A DNA stretch of 64,000 nt, from contig MKSW01000033.1 in the NCBI GenBank assembly GCA_001897425.1, forward strand, positions 457,740-521,739. The letters are read 5' to 3'. The notes under the pieces were generated by a model. That model saw nothing but the letters and a program-made list of their open reading frames with translations, was not told the DNA's origin and made no database searches. The position numbers were made by a program, and so were the translations under genes. Positions 1-8,850 of this stretch are shown one piece after another. Numbering within the stretch: position 1 is the stretch's first letter; the number at the start of each line of letters is the position of its first letter. The DNA is from Actinobacteria bacterium 69-20 (lineage in GTDB: Bacteria > Actinomycetota > Actinomycetes > Mycobacteriales > Nakamurellaceae).

Positions 1-378
1 CAAGATCTGAACAAGTAGCGGAGTACCACGAAAGAACCACAGGTATAACGAAGTGACGCCGTTCAATAATAAGCTGTTTGACAGCCGCATTAACGCAAGG
101 AGTCCACCAAGTAGAATCCCGATGATCATCGCTATTGCAGTCAACACAAGCGTAGTGATCACACCCTGCAATATCGCGGGTGCGGTCAGGTATTGCGCAA
201 CGACATGCCACTCGATGGTATCCGACGTGATCAGCAGATGCAGAGCCATTATCGCAAGAACGAAAATGGCGAGACGCAATAGCCACTTGCCGACAATACG
301 TGCAAAATACCTCGCTGAACGATCGGGGCGGAGCTCATATGGTACTAAGAGCTCCGCCCCATCGACAGCACGACTCAT
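1..378 (-). CDS. Polar amino-acid ABC transporter permease (3' part beyond the window)
   Basis: Read on the complement from ATG at 378, this open frame runs off the left edge after 126 residues. It has an N-terminal cytoplasmic stretch, two hydrophobic segments (about residues 33-50 and 66-95) and then FFRGTPLLVQ, a motif diagnostic of His/Glu/Gln/Arg-type permeases. It starts 2 nt after the stop of the binding-protein gene, so the two form an operon; an ATPase gene is expected beyond the edge. Several TTA and TTG Leu codons (LSNSLLLN) make it more AT-rich than the core genes further right. The family assignment is strong; the substrate is inferred only from the neighbouring amino-acid catabolic genes. 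Confidence 0.9.
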   Translation of the reverse strand, partial: MSRAVDGAELLVPYELRPDRSARYFARIVGKWLLRLAIFVLAIMALHLLITSDTIEWHVVAQYLTAPAILQGVITTLVLTAIAMIIGILLGGLLALMRLSNSLLLNGVTSLYLWFFRGTPLLVQIL

Positions 379-380
379 GT

Positions 381-1436
381 TCATTTATTGGTTGCGCTGA
401 GCTGCGCTGGGTCGGTGTACAGGGTCGACTCCGATACGAGGCCATCGTCGTGGATCCCCCACTTGTTCATGATGGCCTTATAAACACCACTCTTGATGAG
501 GCTGTCCATGGCCTCTTTCAGGACCGGCCCGAGGCCCGAGCCCTTGGTGATACCCGCTCCCTCGGGGGTCGGCATGTAAACGAACGATTGGATCTGGAAG
601 TCGCCACCCGTCTGCTTGATGAAATATCCGAGTTGATTTGCGGAGGTGCTATAGATTTCGACACGGCCACTATCGACAGCCAGCTTTGCTGCCGCCTCGC
701 TCGGGAAGGTCTTAAGATCGACCGGGGCCAACCCTGCGCCGGCGCAGTTGATACCTTCGATTTGTTGGATAAACGCACCGCCGGCGATCACCGCGACCGA
801 GTGGCCACACACGTCGGTGTCCTTCCCGATCTTGATTCCGCTTGAGGTCTTGACAGCAAATCCGGTCCCTACGTTGTAGTAGGTGAGGATATCGATCTCC
901 TTCAGGCGATCAGCGGTCGCGATAAAGGACGTGAACGATGCGTTGTACCGCCCGTTCTTCAGACCCGGAATGAAGGTGTCGAACGCACCCGAGGCATCCG
1001 CCTTCCATTGCAGCCCCAGCACTGTCGCGACAGCCTCACCCAGTTCTGGCTCCCACCCAACTAGCACGCCCTTGTCGTCCACTAGCTCGTCCGGCGGCGC
1101 GTTGTTGAACGTGATGTCCTTGAGGACGCCTGCGTCTCGGAATTCAGCTGGCACTTTTGCGGCTAGTTGAGGGTCGGTAGCCACCTCCATCCCGGCGAAT
1201 GTCTTGCTGAGGATGTTCACCTTCGAACTCTGGGTCGTTTCGCTGGTGACGTCGGTGACTGCCGCCGTGGTTTCGGTGCCTGCACCTGTGGATGGTGCCG
1301 ACGTCTGGCTGCTTCCCGATGTGGTGCTTCCCGGTGAGTTGCTAGAGCTACATGCCACGGCAGCCAGCAGTGTCGCCGTGCCGACTACGGCAATGACACC
1401 CCGTGAAACTGCACTTCTGTGGACGTTCAACTTCAT
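381..1436 (-). CDS. Amino-acid ABC transporter substrate-binding lipoprotein (SBP family 3)
   Basis: This 351-residue protein starts with a lipoprotein signal peptide whose lipobox ends LLAAVAC, followed by a Ser/Thr/Gly-rich linker to about residue 70. The mature part has the family-3 binding fold: FRDAGVLKDI, then VGWEPELGEAVATVLG, then a FTSFIATADRL stretch typical of polar amino-acid binders. It sits 2 nt upstream of the permease and would deliver an amino acid to it from the outer face of the membrane. A perfect inverted repeat at 1682-1696 lies upstream and is repeated in front of the neighbouring catabolic genes, suggesting co-regulation. The ligand is unknown; a proline-like or D-amino acid would fit the neighbours. 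Confidence 0.92.
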   Translation of the reverse strand: MKLNVHRSAVSRGVIAVVGTATLLAAVACSSSNSPGSTTSGSSQTSAPSTGAGTETTAAVTDVTSETTQSSKVNILSKTFAGMEVATDPQLAAKVPAEFRDAGVLKDITFNNAPPDELVDDKGVLVGWEPELGEAVATVLGLQWKADASGAFDTFIPGLKNGRYNASFTSFIATADRLKEIDILTYYNVGTGFAVKTSSGIKIGKDTDVCGHSVAVIAGGAFIQQIEGINCAGAGLAPVDLKTFPSEAAAKLAVDSGRVEIYSTSANQLGYFIKQTGGDFQIQSFVYMPTPEGAGITKGSGLGPVLKEAMDSLIKSGVYKAIMNKWGIHDDGLVSESTLYTDPAQLSATNK

Positions 1437-1982
1437 GGCATACCTTCCTTCTAGATGGAGCGGCGCACTGAACCAATACGAACTTTGTCGGTTGGACTAC
1501 GGCATTCACTCGTACGTTCTGACACGGCCAAAGCCAGGGGGCGCCTCATGCACCAATCATCTGGGCCGCCCCAATAGCCGACTCACCTCGCATTACCACG
1601 TATGTCCTAATCCAACCCGCCACCTCGTCAGCACCGAGCCGTTGGGAAGTGGGCAAGTATGTGCTGGGCGGTCGCCCGCTCGTACGGTGACCGTACAGTA
1701 GCACGCATTGCGCGCGGATGATAGTAGTTTCGCTTGATCGCAGAGGTGCCGCCAGGATGTCGAGCACGCCGTCGCCGCACGACGACGAGCGGGGAGGTGG
1801 GGAGGCTATTCGTAAGACCCCGGCGCAAGGGGCTCCGCCAGCACGGGCAGTGCGCGTCAGCCCGTCAATAATCGAAGGGGCCTATCGGCACGTGCCACTC
1901 TTGGCTGTGAATCTCGAGTTCAGAGGAGCCTGCAAAGACCGACGGCGCTCCCCCATGAGGGCGACCGCGTTCCCGCCCTCAC
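1437..1982. other. Gene-free promoter region
   Basis: No convincing coding frame is present in these 546 bases. The stretch serves as the 5' region of the binding-protein gene and holds the inverted repeat at 1682-1696. Confidence 0.6.
1682..1696. promoter_or_regulatory. Candidate operator GTACG-N5-CGTAC
   Basis: The bases GTACGGTGACCGTAC form a perfect inverted repeat of 7-bp arms around one base. The outer GTACG...CGTAC arms with 5-nt spacing recur at 3441-3455, and approximately at 6535-6549. It lies about 245 bp upstream of the amino-acid binding-protein gene. The regulator is unknown; the only regulator gene nearby is IclR at 10441. Confidence 0.5.
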
Positions 1983-2438
1983 CTAATCTGTTGGCCTTGA
2001 GATTCGCCGGAAAGGATTGATGCCGACCGTGAAACCCGCATCATTACCGGTCAATACTTGGGTCCTGTGCGCAATACGCCAGCCCTGTGCGGTCCTGCGA
2101 AGCTCATCATGGTACTGGCCCATCATGGTCGCCGTCGACCCATTCGGCGCCTCGTGCCACGCCAGCACATAGCTCGTCGCGCGCGCCAGCTCGGCCCCGA
2201 CAAATTCGATCTGCACACCGCCCGCGTGGTGCGATGTCCTCTTCCAGCGCCACATCCGCTCGAGATCGCGGCGTAGGGCAGCCGAACCTTCGCTCTTGAT
2301 GTCCGGGCCGTAGTCAACGACGCAGTCCTCCGTGAACAACGCCGTCAGCTTTGGTAAATCCATTTCATCCAGCGTCCGGCAATACTCGTAGATGACCTGA
2401 GTGATTTCATATCGGTCGGAAAGCTCTTCGAGATTCAT
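1983..2438 (-). CDS. SnoaL-like / NTF2-fold protein
   Basis: This 151-residue protein matches the SnoaL_4 type of NTF2-like fold: a helical start (LEELSDRYEITQVIYEYCRTLDEMD), a LFTEDCVVDYG strand and a C-terminal pattern of alternating strands (YHDELRRTAQGWRIAHR). Family members are small cyclases, isomerases or dehydratases, or non-catalytic ligand binders, so the reaction cannot be read from sequence. It lies 43 nt downstream of the DapA-family gene in the same direction and is probably part of that catabolic operon. Confidence 0.8.
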   Translation of the reverse strand: MNLEELSDRYEITQVIYEYCRTLDEMDLPKLTALFTEDCVVDYGPDIKSEGSAALRRDLERMWRWKRTSHHAGGVQIEFVGAELARATSYVLAWHEAPNGSTATMMGQYHDELRRTAQGWRIAHRTQVLTGNDAGFTVGINPFRRISRPTD

Positions 2439-2481
2439 GGGACCTCATCTCTATGAGTGCCAACGACATACATCGACCTCG

Positions 2482-3411
2482 TCAGAGCGACCCGAGCCCC
2501 GCGATCATCTCATCGAACTGCTTGATCAACGGCAAGATCTGTGACAGCCGTTGCTCACCTTCACTCCCCAGCATCGCGAACGTAGTCAAAGGCTGCCGCA
2601 CGTCACCAACCGGGTAACCGGCTGCGGCGGCAAGTGCCTTCGAATAGCACTGATGCCCATAAGTCGGATGGCCCGCTGCGATGATGTGATCGATGTGATC
2701 AATGATGCGCTGAAGGGAGCGCGCATCCTCGAGTCGGCCAGCTTGGAATAGATCCCAGAGCTTGTAGCTATTGACGATGTAATTTCCGTAAGGATTCACA
2801 TACCCGACCGCGCCGAGGAGGAACGAGTCGACAGCCCGCTCGCCAGCGTAAACGTTCATCACTCCGTCGGTCGCCTCGATGACGTCGCGCACCCGTGCCA
2901 GATCCTGGCTCGATTCCTTGATGTATCGAATATTTTCGAAGTCTCGTACTAATCGAGCAACCAGCTGTGCCGACATATCGATGTTGGATGTGACAGGGTT
3001 GTTATATAGCATGATGGGCAGGGTGACCGCCTCGGAAACGGCTTTGTAATAACGCCACACCTCATCATCAGTTGGTGTGTAGTAGTACGGCGGAAGTACC
3101 ATAATGCCGTCGGCGCCGAGGCTTTCAGCCTCGCGGCTGTACCGCACAGCATTCGGTGTGTACGCGTTCATCGTCCCCACGAGAACCTTCGCGCGCCCCG
3201 CAACCTGCTTCACGGTCGTCTCGACCACCAGGGTGCGCTCGTCATCGGTCAAGGTGAGGTACTCGCCGGTAGTGCCCAGCACGATGACGCCTGGTACACC
3301 CGATGTGACCTGCCATTCCATGAACCGCTGGAGGGCAGGTACGTCGATCTCACGCCCGTCATCGGTGAATGGCGTGACGGTCACCGTATAGCTGCCACGG
3401 AACGTCGTCAT
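2482..3411 (-). CDS. DapA/N-acetylneuraminate lyase family aldolase or deaminase
   Basis: This 309-residue TIM-barrel class I lyase has the GTTGEYLTLT substrate-loop motif, the Tyr of MLYNNP and the Schiff-base Lys of YIKESSQD. ATG 3411 is chosen over the upstream start at 3438 because AAAGGG lies 8 nt before it and DapA homologs begin just here. Homologs next to DAO-type flavoprotein dehydrogenases include the pyrroline-4-hydroxy-2-carboxylate deaminase of hydroxyproline breakdown (LhpC) and various 2-keto-3-deoxy acid aldolases. Its divergent partner is such a flavoprotein, with a candidate operator at 3441-3455 between them. A deaminase in D-hydroxyproline-like catabolism is my inference, not a sequence proof. 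Confidence 0.85.
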   Translation of the reverse strand: MTTFRGSYTVTVTPFTDDGREIDVPALQRFMEWQVTSGVPGVIVLGTTGEYLTLTDDERTLVVETTVKQVAGRAKVLVGTMNAYTPNAVRYSREAESLGADGIMVLPPYYYTPTDDEVWRYYKAVSEAVTLPIMLYNNPVTSNIDMSAQLVARLVRDFENIRYIKESSQDLARVRDVIEATDGVMNVYAGERAVDSFLLGAVGYVNPYGNYIVNSYKLWDLFQAGRLEDARSLQRIIDHIDHIIAAGHPTYGHQCYSKALAAAAGYPVGDVRQPLTTFAMLGSEGEQRLSQILPLIKQFDEMIAGLGSL

Positions 3412-3440
3412 CGAGTACCCTTTCTGACATGCGACCATTT

Positions 3441-3455
3441 GTACGCCTAGCGTAC
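3441..3455. promoter_or_regulatory. Candidate operator GTACG-N5-CGTAC
   Basis: The bases GTACGCCTAGCGTAC form 6-bp arms around three bases in the 68-bp divergent promoter region between the DapA-family gene and the DAO flavoprotein gene. The arms and spacing match the site at 1682-1696. Confidence 0.5.
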
Positions 3456-3479
3456 CCCAGTGGTGCTGAAGGATAGATG

Positions 3480-4643
3480 ATGCCTGCTCATGTGATCGAA
3501 TGTGACATCGCGATCGTCGGCGGCGGAATCACCGGAAGCGCCTGCGCGTACTACCTCGCCCGGGGCGGGGTACGGGTAGCACTGCTCGAGCAATACGACC
3601 TCAACACCCAGGCTTCCGGCCGCAATGCAGGCAGCCTGCACGGCCAGTACCAGCTGACGCCGTACCGAACGATGGGCCGCGAGTGGGCAACGCAGTACGT
3701 CCCAGCAATGCGGTTTCTGGTTGATTCGATCACAATGTGGCGGAACCTTGCTGAGGAACTTGGCACTGACCTGGAGGTGACAGGTAACGGCGGACTGCTG
3801 GTCGCCGATACCGATGAATTGGCGGCAGTCGTAGAAGAAAAGGTGCGATTCGAGGCTGCGCAGGGATTCACGGCCGAACTCGTGACCGGCAAAGACCTGC
3901 GGCAACTGGCCCCGTACCTGGCGCCGACCATCGTTGCGGCCGAGTACTGCGCGACGGAAGGAACCGTGAACCCGCTGTTGGCCGCGCCGGCATTTGCCAG
4001 GGCCGCAAGGCGTCATGGTGCCGAGGTCCTGACAGGCACGACAGTGACAGCCGTCAATCCCGCATCCGGCTCGTTCTCGCTCGAAACCACTGGCCCCACG
4101 ATCACATGCGCCCAGGTGGTCCTAGCAGCAGGCGCCGGGCTCGCGGACCTGGCGGCGCCGCTGGGTGATGCCCTTCCGATCGTCGATGAGCCCGTGCAGG
4201 TGCAGGTCACCGAACCTGTCGCGCCAACCGTGCCGCATCTGGTGTATTACGCCGGCGGGAAATTGACCTTCAAACAGTCTCACAGTGGATCACTGATCAT
4301 CGGTGGCGGTTGGTTGGCGTCGGTAGACGCCGCATCGGGCTACCCCCATGTGCGGATGGACTCCATGCGGCAGAACCTTGATGTAGCCGCCCGCGTCGCA
4401 CCCTGGATAGCACCCCTCGCTATCGTGCGCAGCTGGGCGGGCGTCGGTAGCGTCACACCTGATCTGGCACCGATCATCGGTGAAAGCTCCACCCCAGGCG
4501 TCTTCTTCGGCATGTTCCCCCATATGGGAATGACGGGCGGGCCCCTCATGGGTCTGACACTCGCACAACTCGTGCGAGGGGCGCCTACGACGGTCGACAT
4601 CACCTCGTTCGCTCCCGGACGGTTTACGCCCGTCACCACATGA
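3480..4643 (+). CDS. FAD-dependent D-amino-acid dehydrogenase / DAO-family oxidoreductase
   Basis: This protein of about 387 residues has an N-terminal Rossmann FAD motif (IVGGGITGSACAYYLARGG), a SGRNAGSLHGQ segment typical of the glycine/D-amino-acid and opine oxidase group, and a C-terminal WAGVGSVTPDLAPIIG flavin-binding return strand. ATG 3480 has AAGGA at 6 nt; ATG 3477 lies directly before it. It is divergent from the DapA-family gene and convergent with the 2Fe-2S flavoprotein. In HcnABC, OoxAB and LhpB/E/F dehydrogenases a DAO subunit works with an HcnA/HcnB-like iron-sulfur flavoprotein, so these two genes probably encode one membrane-linked dehydrogenase. The substrate is unknown. 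Confidence 0.88.
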   Translation: MPAHVIECDIAIVGGGITGSACAYYLARGGVRVALLEQYDLNTQASGRNAGSLHGQYQLTPYRTMGREWATQYVPAMRFLVDSITMWRNLAEELGTDLEVTGNGGLLVADTDELAAVVEEKVRFEAAQGFTAELVTGKDLRQLAPYLAPTIVAAEYCATEGTVNPLLAAPAFARAARRHGAEVLTGTTVTAVNPASGSFSLETTGPTITCAQVVLAAGAGLADLAAPLGDALPIVDEPVQVQVTEPVAPTVPHLVYYAGGKLTFKQSHSGSLIIGGGWLASVDAASGYPHVRMDSMRQNLDVAARVAPWIAPLAIVRSWAGVGSVTPDLAPIIGESSTPGVFFGMFPHMGMTGGPLMGLTLAQLVRGAPTTVDITSFAPGRFTPVTT

Positions 4644-4698
4644 CCACCCAGGCCCATGACGCGCTGATCTGCACGATGCCACGCGGCAGGACGGATGG

Positions 4699-6423
4699 CT
4701 ACAGACCCGAGGCCCGGATAGCCCCGACGGCTGTTGGCCTCACCGGCGGCTGCGGCGCGAAACCCGACTTTGCGTCAATCTGCGTGCCCGATTTCCGCGC
4801 GGCGCGCTGCATGATGAAGGGGCCACAGAACCGTCCCTGGCAATGCCCCATTCCGGCCCGAGTAAGGCGCTTGACGGCTCCCACCGTGCTCGAATCCGTC
4901 AGGGCTTCGTCAATGGTGCCGAGAGAAACGCTCTCGCAGCGACAGATCACCGTGTCGGCGTCCACCAGTTGGTCCGACAACGGGGCGCCCTGGTAGATCC
5001 GCCACATCGCAGTTTGGAAGCGCCGATGACGACGTAGGTTCCGCTCTGGCGCGGTGGCTGACACGGCCCGGTGGCCCAAGGATGTCGCAGCTTCGAGCCC
5101 TGCCACGCTACCGGCGGCCTGCGCCACCTTGGCGCCCTGGATTGCGGCGTTATCGCCGACTGTCCATATCTCCGGTATCGAGGTGCGGCCAGAGCTTGTG
5201 CAATCTACGGTGCAGCCGCCCGAAACCGGATCTACCGAGTACCGCACACCCAAGAGCCTGGCCATCTCGTTACCAGGCATGAAACCATAACCGACACAGA
5301 CTGCATCCACCTCGAATAACCGCTCGCTGGATCTATCGACGCTGCCGTCCCGCCCGATCCGGGCAACCGCAGCGCCGGTCACGCGACCCGAGCCGAATGC
5401 GCGAACCATAACGCTGCCGGTCAACAGCGGTACCCGTGCCCTTTTCAGGGTCGCCACATAGCCGAGCCCGTTCCACACCAGCGACGGCGAGGCTATGGCC
5501 GCCCGCGCCAGATCCAGACCATGACGAACACTGGTGGGCACGGATGATTCGACCACGGCAACGACCACGGCACCTGCACGGGCGAGTTCGGCGGCGAACT
5601 GCATGTTGAGCGGTCCGTTGCCCGCGACCAACACGCGCTGCCCCGGGGAAATTTGATAGGAGCGCAGCAAGGTCTGGCCTGCACCCGTCGTCATAACGCC
5701 GGGTAACGTCCAGCCCGAGAACGGCACCACACGCTCATAGGCTCCGGCCGCGAGAATGAGGCGCTGGGGGCGAATCGTCAGCTGCGAAGTGCCTTGAACG
5801 GCGTACAGTTCGCCGGCATCCTTCGCACCCCACACCTGGGTGCCGAGCAGCAGCGTCAACGACGAACTGCGCGCCTCATCAATCAGGGCCCGACCCACAC
5901 GATATTGCCGATCAATTCGAGCTGCGTCCACGGCGAACGAGCTCGCGGGCTGCTTATAGTACTGCCCTCCGGCCGCAGCACGTTCGTCAACGACGACGAC
6001 ATCGGCCCCAGCGCGCGCTGCGGCCAAGCCTGCCGAGAGACCGGCCGGGCCGGCACCGAGCACCAACACCTCTGTTTCGATGACCTGCTCTGGGCAGGGA
6101 TCAGACAACCGGCCGGGCACAACGCTTGCCAGCTGCGGTTGCGGCAGGAATGGCTGCATGTCGATCTCCATTCCCTCCCGCACGGGTGTCATACAGGCCA
6201 GCTCCCCGTCATGCCCGTCGATGGACACCCGGCACTCACCGCACACCCCCATACCGCAAAACAGGCCCCGATCGCTGGCTGCGCTGTGCCGGAATGCGAC
6301 GATCCCGGCGTCGGTGAGCGCCGCTGCTACGCTGCGGCTTTCCCGCACGCGCAACGGTTGGCCCTCAAACGTCACCATCATGCTGTGGCCACTTGGGGTG
6401 ATCCCCCTACTGCGAACTTCCAT
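4699..6423 (-). CDS. 2Fe-2S / FAD-NAD oxidoreductase, fused HcnA-HcnB type dehydrogenase subunit
   Basis: This 574-residue protein has three parts. Residues 15-95 form a plant-type 2Fe-2S domain (CGMGVCGEC with a later Cys in LACMTP). Residues 110-470 form a two-dinucleotide flavoprotein (VLGAGPAGLSAGLAAARAGA; second site VLVAGNGPLNMQFAAEL). The C-terminus carries a BFD-like 2Fe-2S module (CRCE near residue 495, then CQGRFCGPF). This order matches opine/sarcosine/hydroxyproline dehydrogenase alpha subunits, where HcnA and HcnB are often separate genes; here they are fused. It converges with the DAO-family gene and has its own upstream region with a GTACG-type site at 6535-6549. Confidence 0.9.
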   Translation of the reverse strand: MEVRSRGITPSGHSMMVTFEGQPLRVRESRSVAAALTDAGIVAFRHSAASDRGLFCGMGVCGECRVSIDGHDGELACMTPVREGMEIDMQPFLPQPQLASVVPGRLSDPCPEQVIETEVLVLGAGPAGLSAGLAAARAGADVVVVDERAAAGGQYYKQPASSFAVDAARIDRQYRVGRALIDEARSSSLTLLLGTQVWGAKDAGELYAVQGTSQLTIRPQRLILAAGAYERVVPFSGWTLPGVMTTGAGQTLLRSYQISPGQRVLVAGNGPLNMQFAAELARAGAVVVAVVESSVPTSVRHGLDLARAAIASPSLVWNGLGYVATLKRARVPLLTGSVMVRAFGSGRVTGAAVARIGRDGSVDRSSERLFEVDAVCVGYGFMPGNEMARLLGVRYSVDPVSGGCTVDCTSSGRTSIPEIWTVGDNAAIQGAKVAQAAGSVAGLEAATSLGHRAVSATAPERNLRRHRRFQTAMWRIYQGAPLSDQLVDADTVICRCESVSLGTIDEALTDSSTVGAVKRLTRAGMGHCQGRFCGPFIMQRAARKSGTQIDAKSGFAPQPPVRPTAVGAIRASGL

Positions 6424-6534
6424 GTGCCGTGCCCTCTCTCACGTGCCTGACACCGCCGCCGCGCCACCCGCCGCCGCGCGCACCGGTATTGCACTCACAA
6501 AACGATCGCCAGCGGCGCCGCATTGCGTACTCGC

Positions 6535-6549
6535 GTACGATACGCGCAC
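6535..6549. promoter_or_regulatory. Candidate operator, GTACG-N5-CGCAC variant
   Basis: The bases GTACGATACGCGCAC match the GTACG-N5-CGTAC sites at 1682 and 3441 with one mismatch. It lies 112 bp upstream of the iron-sulfur flavoprotein start, in the 219-bp intergenic region after the EamA gene. Confidence 0.4.
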
Positions 6550-6642
6550 ACCGTTCAGCTGTCTGCGGAGCAGGCCGAAATGCGCGCCCCATGCGCACTT
6601 ATTAACGGGTCAACGAACAGGGCGACGTGCGTCTTTGATGAG

Positions 6643-7608
6643 TCAATTCGGTAGGGTGCGGGTTCGATCCCGCGGGCCGTACAGCGTCAGTGCTACGGCC
6701 GCCACGATAATCGCGCTGCCCACCAGCTCCCTTGGGCCGACCTTCTCGCCGAGCATGACGACCCCGAGCACCACAGCGACCAGCGGGTTGACATAGACAT
6801 AGGTCGACACCGTAGGCATGGGCAGGTGGGAGAGTGCGTAGCTGTACGCGGAGTACGCGATCATCGATCCGGCAATGACGAGCCACGCAAAAGCGATCCA
6901 GGAGCCGGGCCCGATACCGTCGAATTCGATCCGGCCGAACTCGCCGCCGATGGCTGCCTCGCAAGTCAGAACGGCACCTCCCACCATCATCTGCATCGCA
7001 GCGGAGACCAACGCACGCTTCGGCAGTGGAATGGTCGCGGCCAGAACCGACCCTAGGCCCCAGGCGATAGCAGAGATCATCGCTAGGCCGACACTGTCCA
7101 GCTCCCCGTTCAGCGACGGGCCCGCGACAAGCCGCGAGACACCGAACAATCCCACGGAGGCTCCGAGCACATGCCACCATCGCGGCCAGGTCCGGCTTCC
7201 GATCGCCGCGAACAGCATCATCCAGATGGCGATCGTCGCCATCAGCACAGCGGTCAATCCCGCATCCAGGTGAACCTCTGCCACCGAAACGCCGCCCTGA
7301 CCGATCCCGATCAACAACACGCCGATGACGGCGCTGCTGAGCCAGTGACGTGGCCGCATACGATCCGCCTCCCGGGCTGCCGAGCCGCCTGACCTGAGGG
7401 CAAATGGGAACAGGATCGCCCCGGCGAGCGCATACCGCACCCCGGAGAATAGGAGCGGCGGCACTTCCCGCACGCCGACCCTGATGGCAACGGTGGTCGA
7501 CCCCCACACGATGTACACCGTGATGAGCGCAATCCACGCCCATAGCTTCGATCCGCCCCTGTGCTCACCGGACCGGCGCCGATCAATACCCGTGAGCATC
7601 CGGTCCAT
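6643..7608 (-). CDS. EamA/DMT-family transporter
   Basis: About 321 residues with ten predicted membrane segments in two EamA repeats; the first begins WAWIALITVYIVWGSTTVAI and the second WGLGSVLAATIPL. Signature features include RYALAGAILFPFAL and the closing TYVYVNPLVAVVLGVVMLGE motif near the end. Family members export amino acids and metabolites. ATG 7608 is preceded by an in-frame GTG at 7611; neither has a clear ribosome-binding site. It is the only gene of its transcript and lies divergent from the LLM oxidoreductase. It may exchange substrate or intermediates of the surrounding catabolic genes. Confidence 0.88.
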   Translation of the reverse strand: MDRMLTGIDRRRSGEHRGGSKLWAWIALITVYIVWGSTTVAIRVGVREVPPLLFSGVRYALAGAILFPFALRSGGSAAREADRMRPRHWLSSAVIGVLLIGIGQGGVSVAEVHLDAGLTAVLMATIAIWMMLFAAIGSRTWPRWWHVLGASVGLFGVSRLVAGPSLNGELDSVGLAMISAIAWGLGSVLAATIPLPKRALVSAAMQMMVGGAVLTCEAAIGGEFGRIEFDGIGPGSWIAFAWLVIAGSMIAYSAYSYALSHLPMPTVSTYVYVNPLVAVVLGVVMLGEKVGPRELVGSAIIVAAVALTLYGPRDRTRTLPN

Positions 7609-7611
7609 CAC

Positions 7612-7977
7612 CGCGATCGACGCGCATACACAAGCCGCCGGCCGCGCCGGCTGGGACGCGCCGCGATCAAACCGCCTCCGCCGACCGTCTTCAAGAGCTT
7701 GACGCCTCGCTCACCCACGTGCGGGCCGCAGACCCTGAATTTCGGCGATGCACCACCATGCCGCCCTCCGACTGCGCGATGGACAACCGGCGAGCGAGGT
7801 TGGCTGCCCTGGTCATTCCCGGTAATCTGCCCACAGATATTCGCATAGCGACCGTGTGCCCGCAATACGTACACATACTTCACGGCATGCACTCGGCGAC
7901 GGCTACCCGACGTCTGCGAGGTCTCATCGAGCAGCCGACGGACTCGAGGCCCCGGGCAGGCACAGAGAGGAATTGAC
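7612..7977. other. Gene-free divergent promoter region
   Basis: No supported coding frame is seen in these 366 bases between EamA and the LLM gene. The only recognisable element is the GTACG-type site at 7858-7872. Confidence 0.6.
7858..7872. promoter_or_regulatory. Candidate operator half-site shared with 18201-18215
   Basis: The bases GCCCGCAATACGTAC continue as ACA. On the complement, TGTGTACGTATTGCGG differs at a single base from TGTGTACGTATCGCGG in the aminotransferase/ALDH promoter 10 kb away. It keeps the CGTAC arm of the 1682 and 3441 sites. Confidence 0.4.
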
Positions 7978-8850
7978 ATGACACTGAGCATCGGCGCCAA
8001 GCTTCCGCACACCGGAGGAACCGCTCCTACGCTGATCCCGGAAGCGGCGCGACAGCTTGAATCGGCAGGTTTCGACTCGATCTGGGTATCCGACCACGTC
8101 GCGCTACCGGCGAAGATCGAGTCGTACTACCCGTTCAGTCCAGACGGTCACGCGAACTGGCCCACCAACACACCGTATTTCGACGCGATAACCGCCCTTA
8201 CCGCAGCTGCGGCGGTGACCTCGAAAGTTCGGCTGGGCACGGCTGTCCTGGTCGTCCCTCAACGCAATCCGGTGCTTACGGCCAAACAGCTCGCCTGTGT
8301 CGCTGCACTTGCGGGTGGGCGGCTGAGCCTGGGAGTCGGTGCGGGTTGGCTTCGTGAGGAGTTCGAACTGCTCGGCGCCAATTTTATCGGCCGCGGCGCC
8401 GCCATGGAGGAATACATTGCGCTGTTCCGCGAAGCATGGACCGGGCGATTGGGACCGCGAACGGGCGGCTACCTAGTCAACCAGGAGTTCCTGGTGCTAC
8501 CCACACCACCCGTGCCTATCCCTGTATTAATCGGTGGGCATTCGCCGCGGGCCTTGGAGCGTGCTGGACGTATCGGGGATGGATGGCTGGGTCAGCAGGA
8601 CCTGCCGGACTTGGACCTCGATTCGTTGAGTCGCGAGATCGCAACAGTGCGGGCTGCGGCACATCAAGCAGGGAAGGACCCTGCCGCGATTTCTGTGGCG
8701 CTACGGCTCGTCCAGTCGATTGGCCGTCATAACGAGTTGGCCGCCCACTTAACGGATCTCGCCCGCATCGGTGTCACTGAGATCATTATCGATGTCGAGC
8801 TGGATAGGGCGGGACAGGCCTATCGCACACTCGCGGAGGTAGGCGCATGA
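7978..8850 (+). CDS. LLM-class F420- or FMN-dependent oxidoreductase
   Basis: This 290-residue TIM-barrel protein has typical luciferase-like motifs: the start SIGAKLPHTGG, WVSDHVALP, a long middle helix pair and LSLGVGAGWLREEFE. It belongs to the subgroup often annotated as F420-dependent in Mycobacteriales. Its TGA overlaps the ATG of the next SDR gene (GCATGATG), so the two are translationally coupled. The substrate is unknown; coupling to two dehydrogenases suggests a short oxidative route for one carbonyl or hydroxyl compound. Confidence 0.85.
   Translation: MTLSIGAKLPHTGGTAPTLIPEAARQLESAGFDSIWVSDHVALPAKIESYYPFSPDGHANWPTNTPYFDAITALTAAAAVTSKVRLGTAVLVVPQRNPVLTAKQLACVAALAGGRLSLGVGAGWLREEFELLGANFIGRGAAMEEYIALFREAWTGRLGPRTGGYLVNQEFLVLPTPPVPIPVLIGGHSPRALERAGRIGDGWLGQQDLPDLDLDSLSREIATVRAAAHQAGKDPAAISVALRLVQSIGRHNELAAHLTDLARIGVTEIIIDVELDRAGQAYRTLAEVGA

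Noticed and set aside
6650..6680. GGGTTCGATCCC resembling a tRNA T-arm
   Set aside because: No D-arm, anticodon arm or acceptor stem can be folded upstream, and the bases encode the end of the EamA protein.
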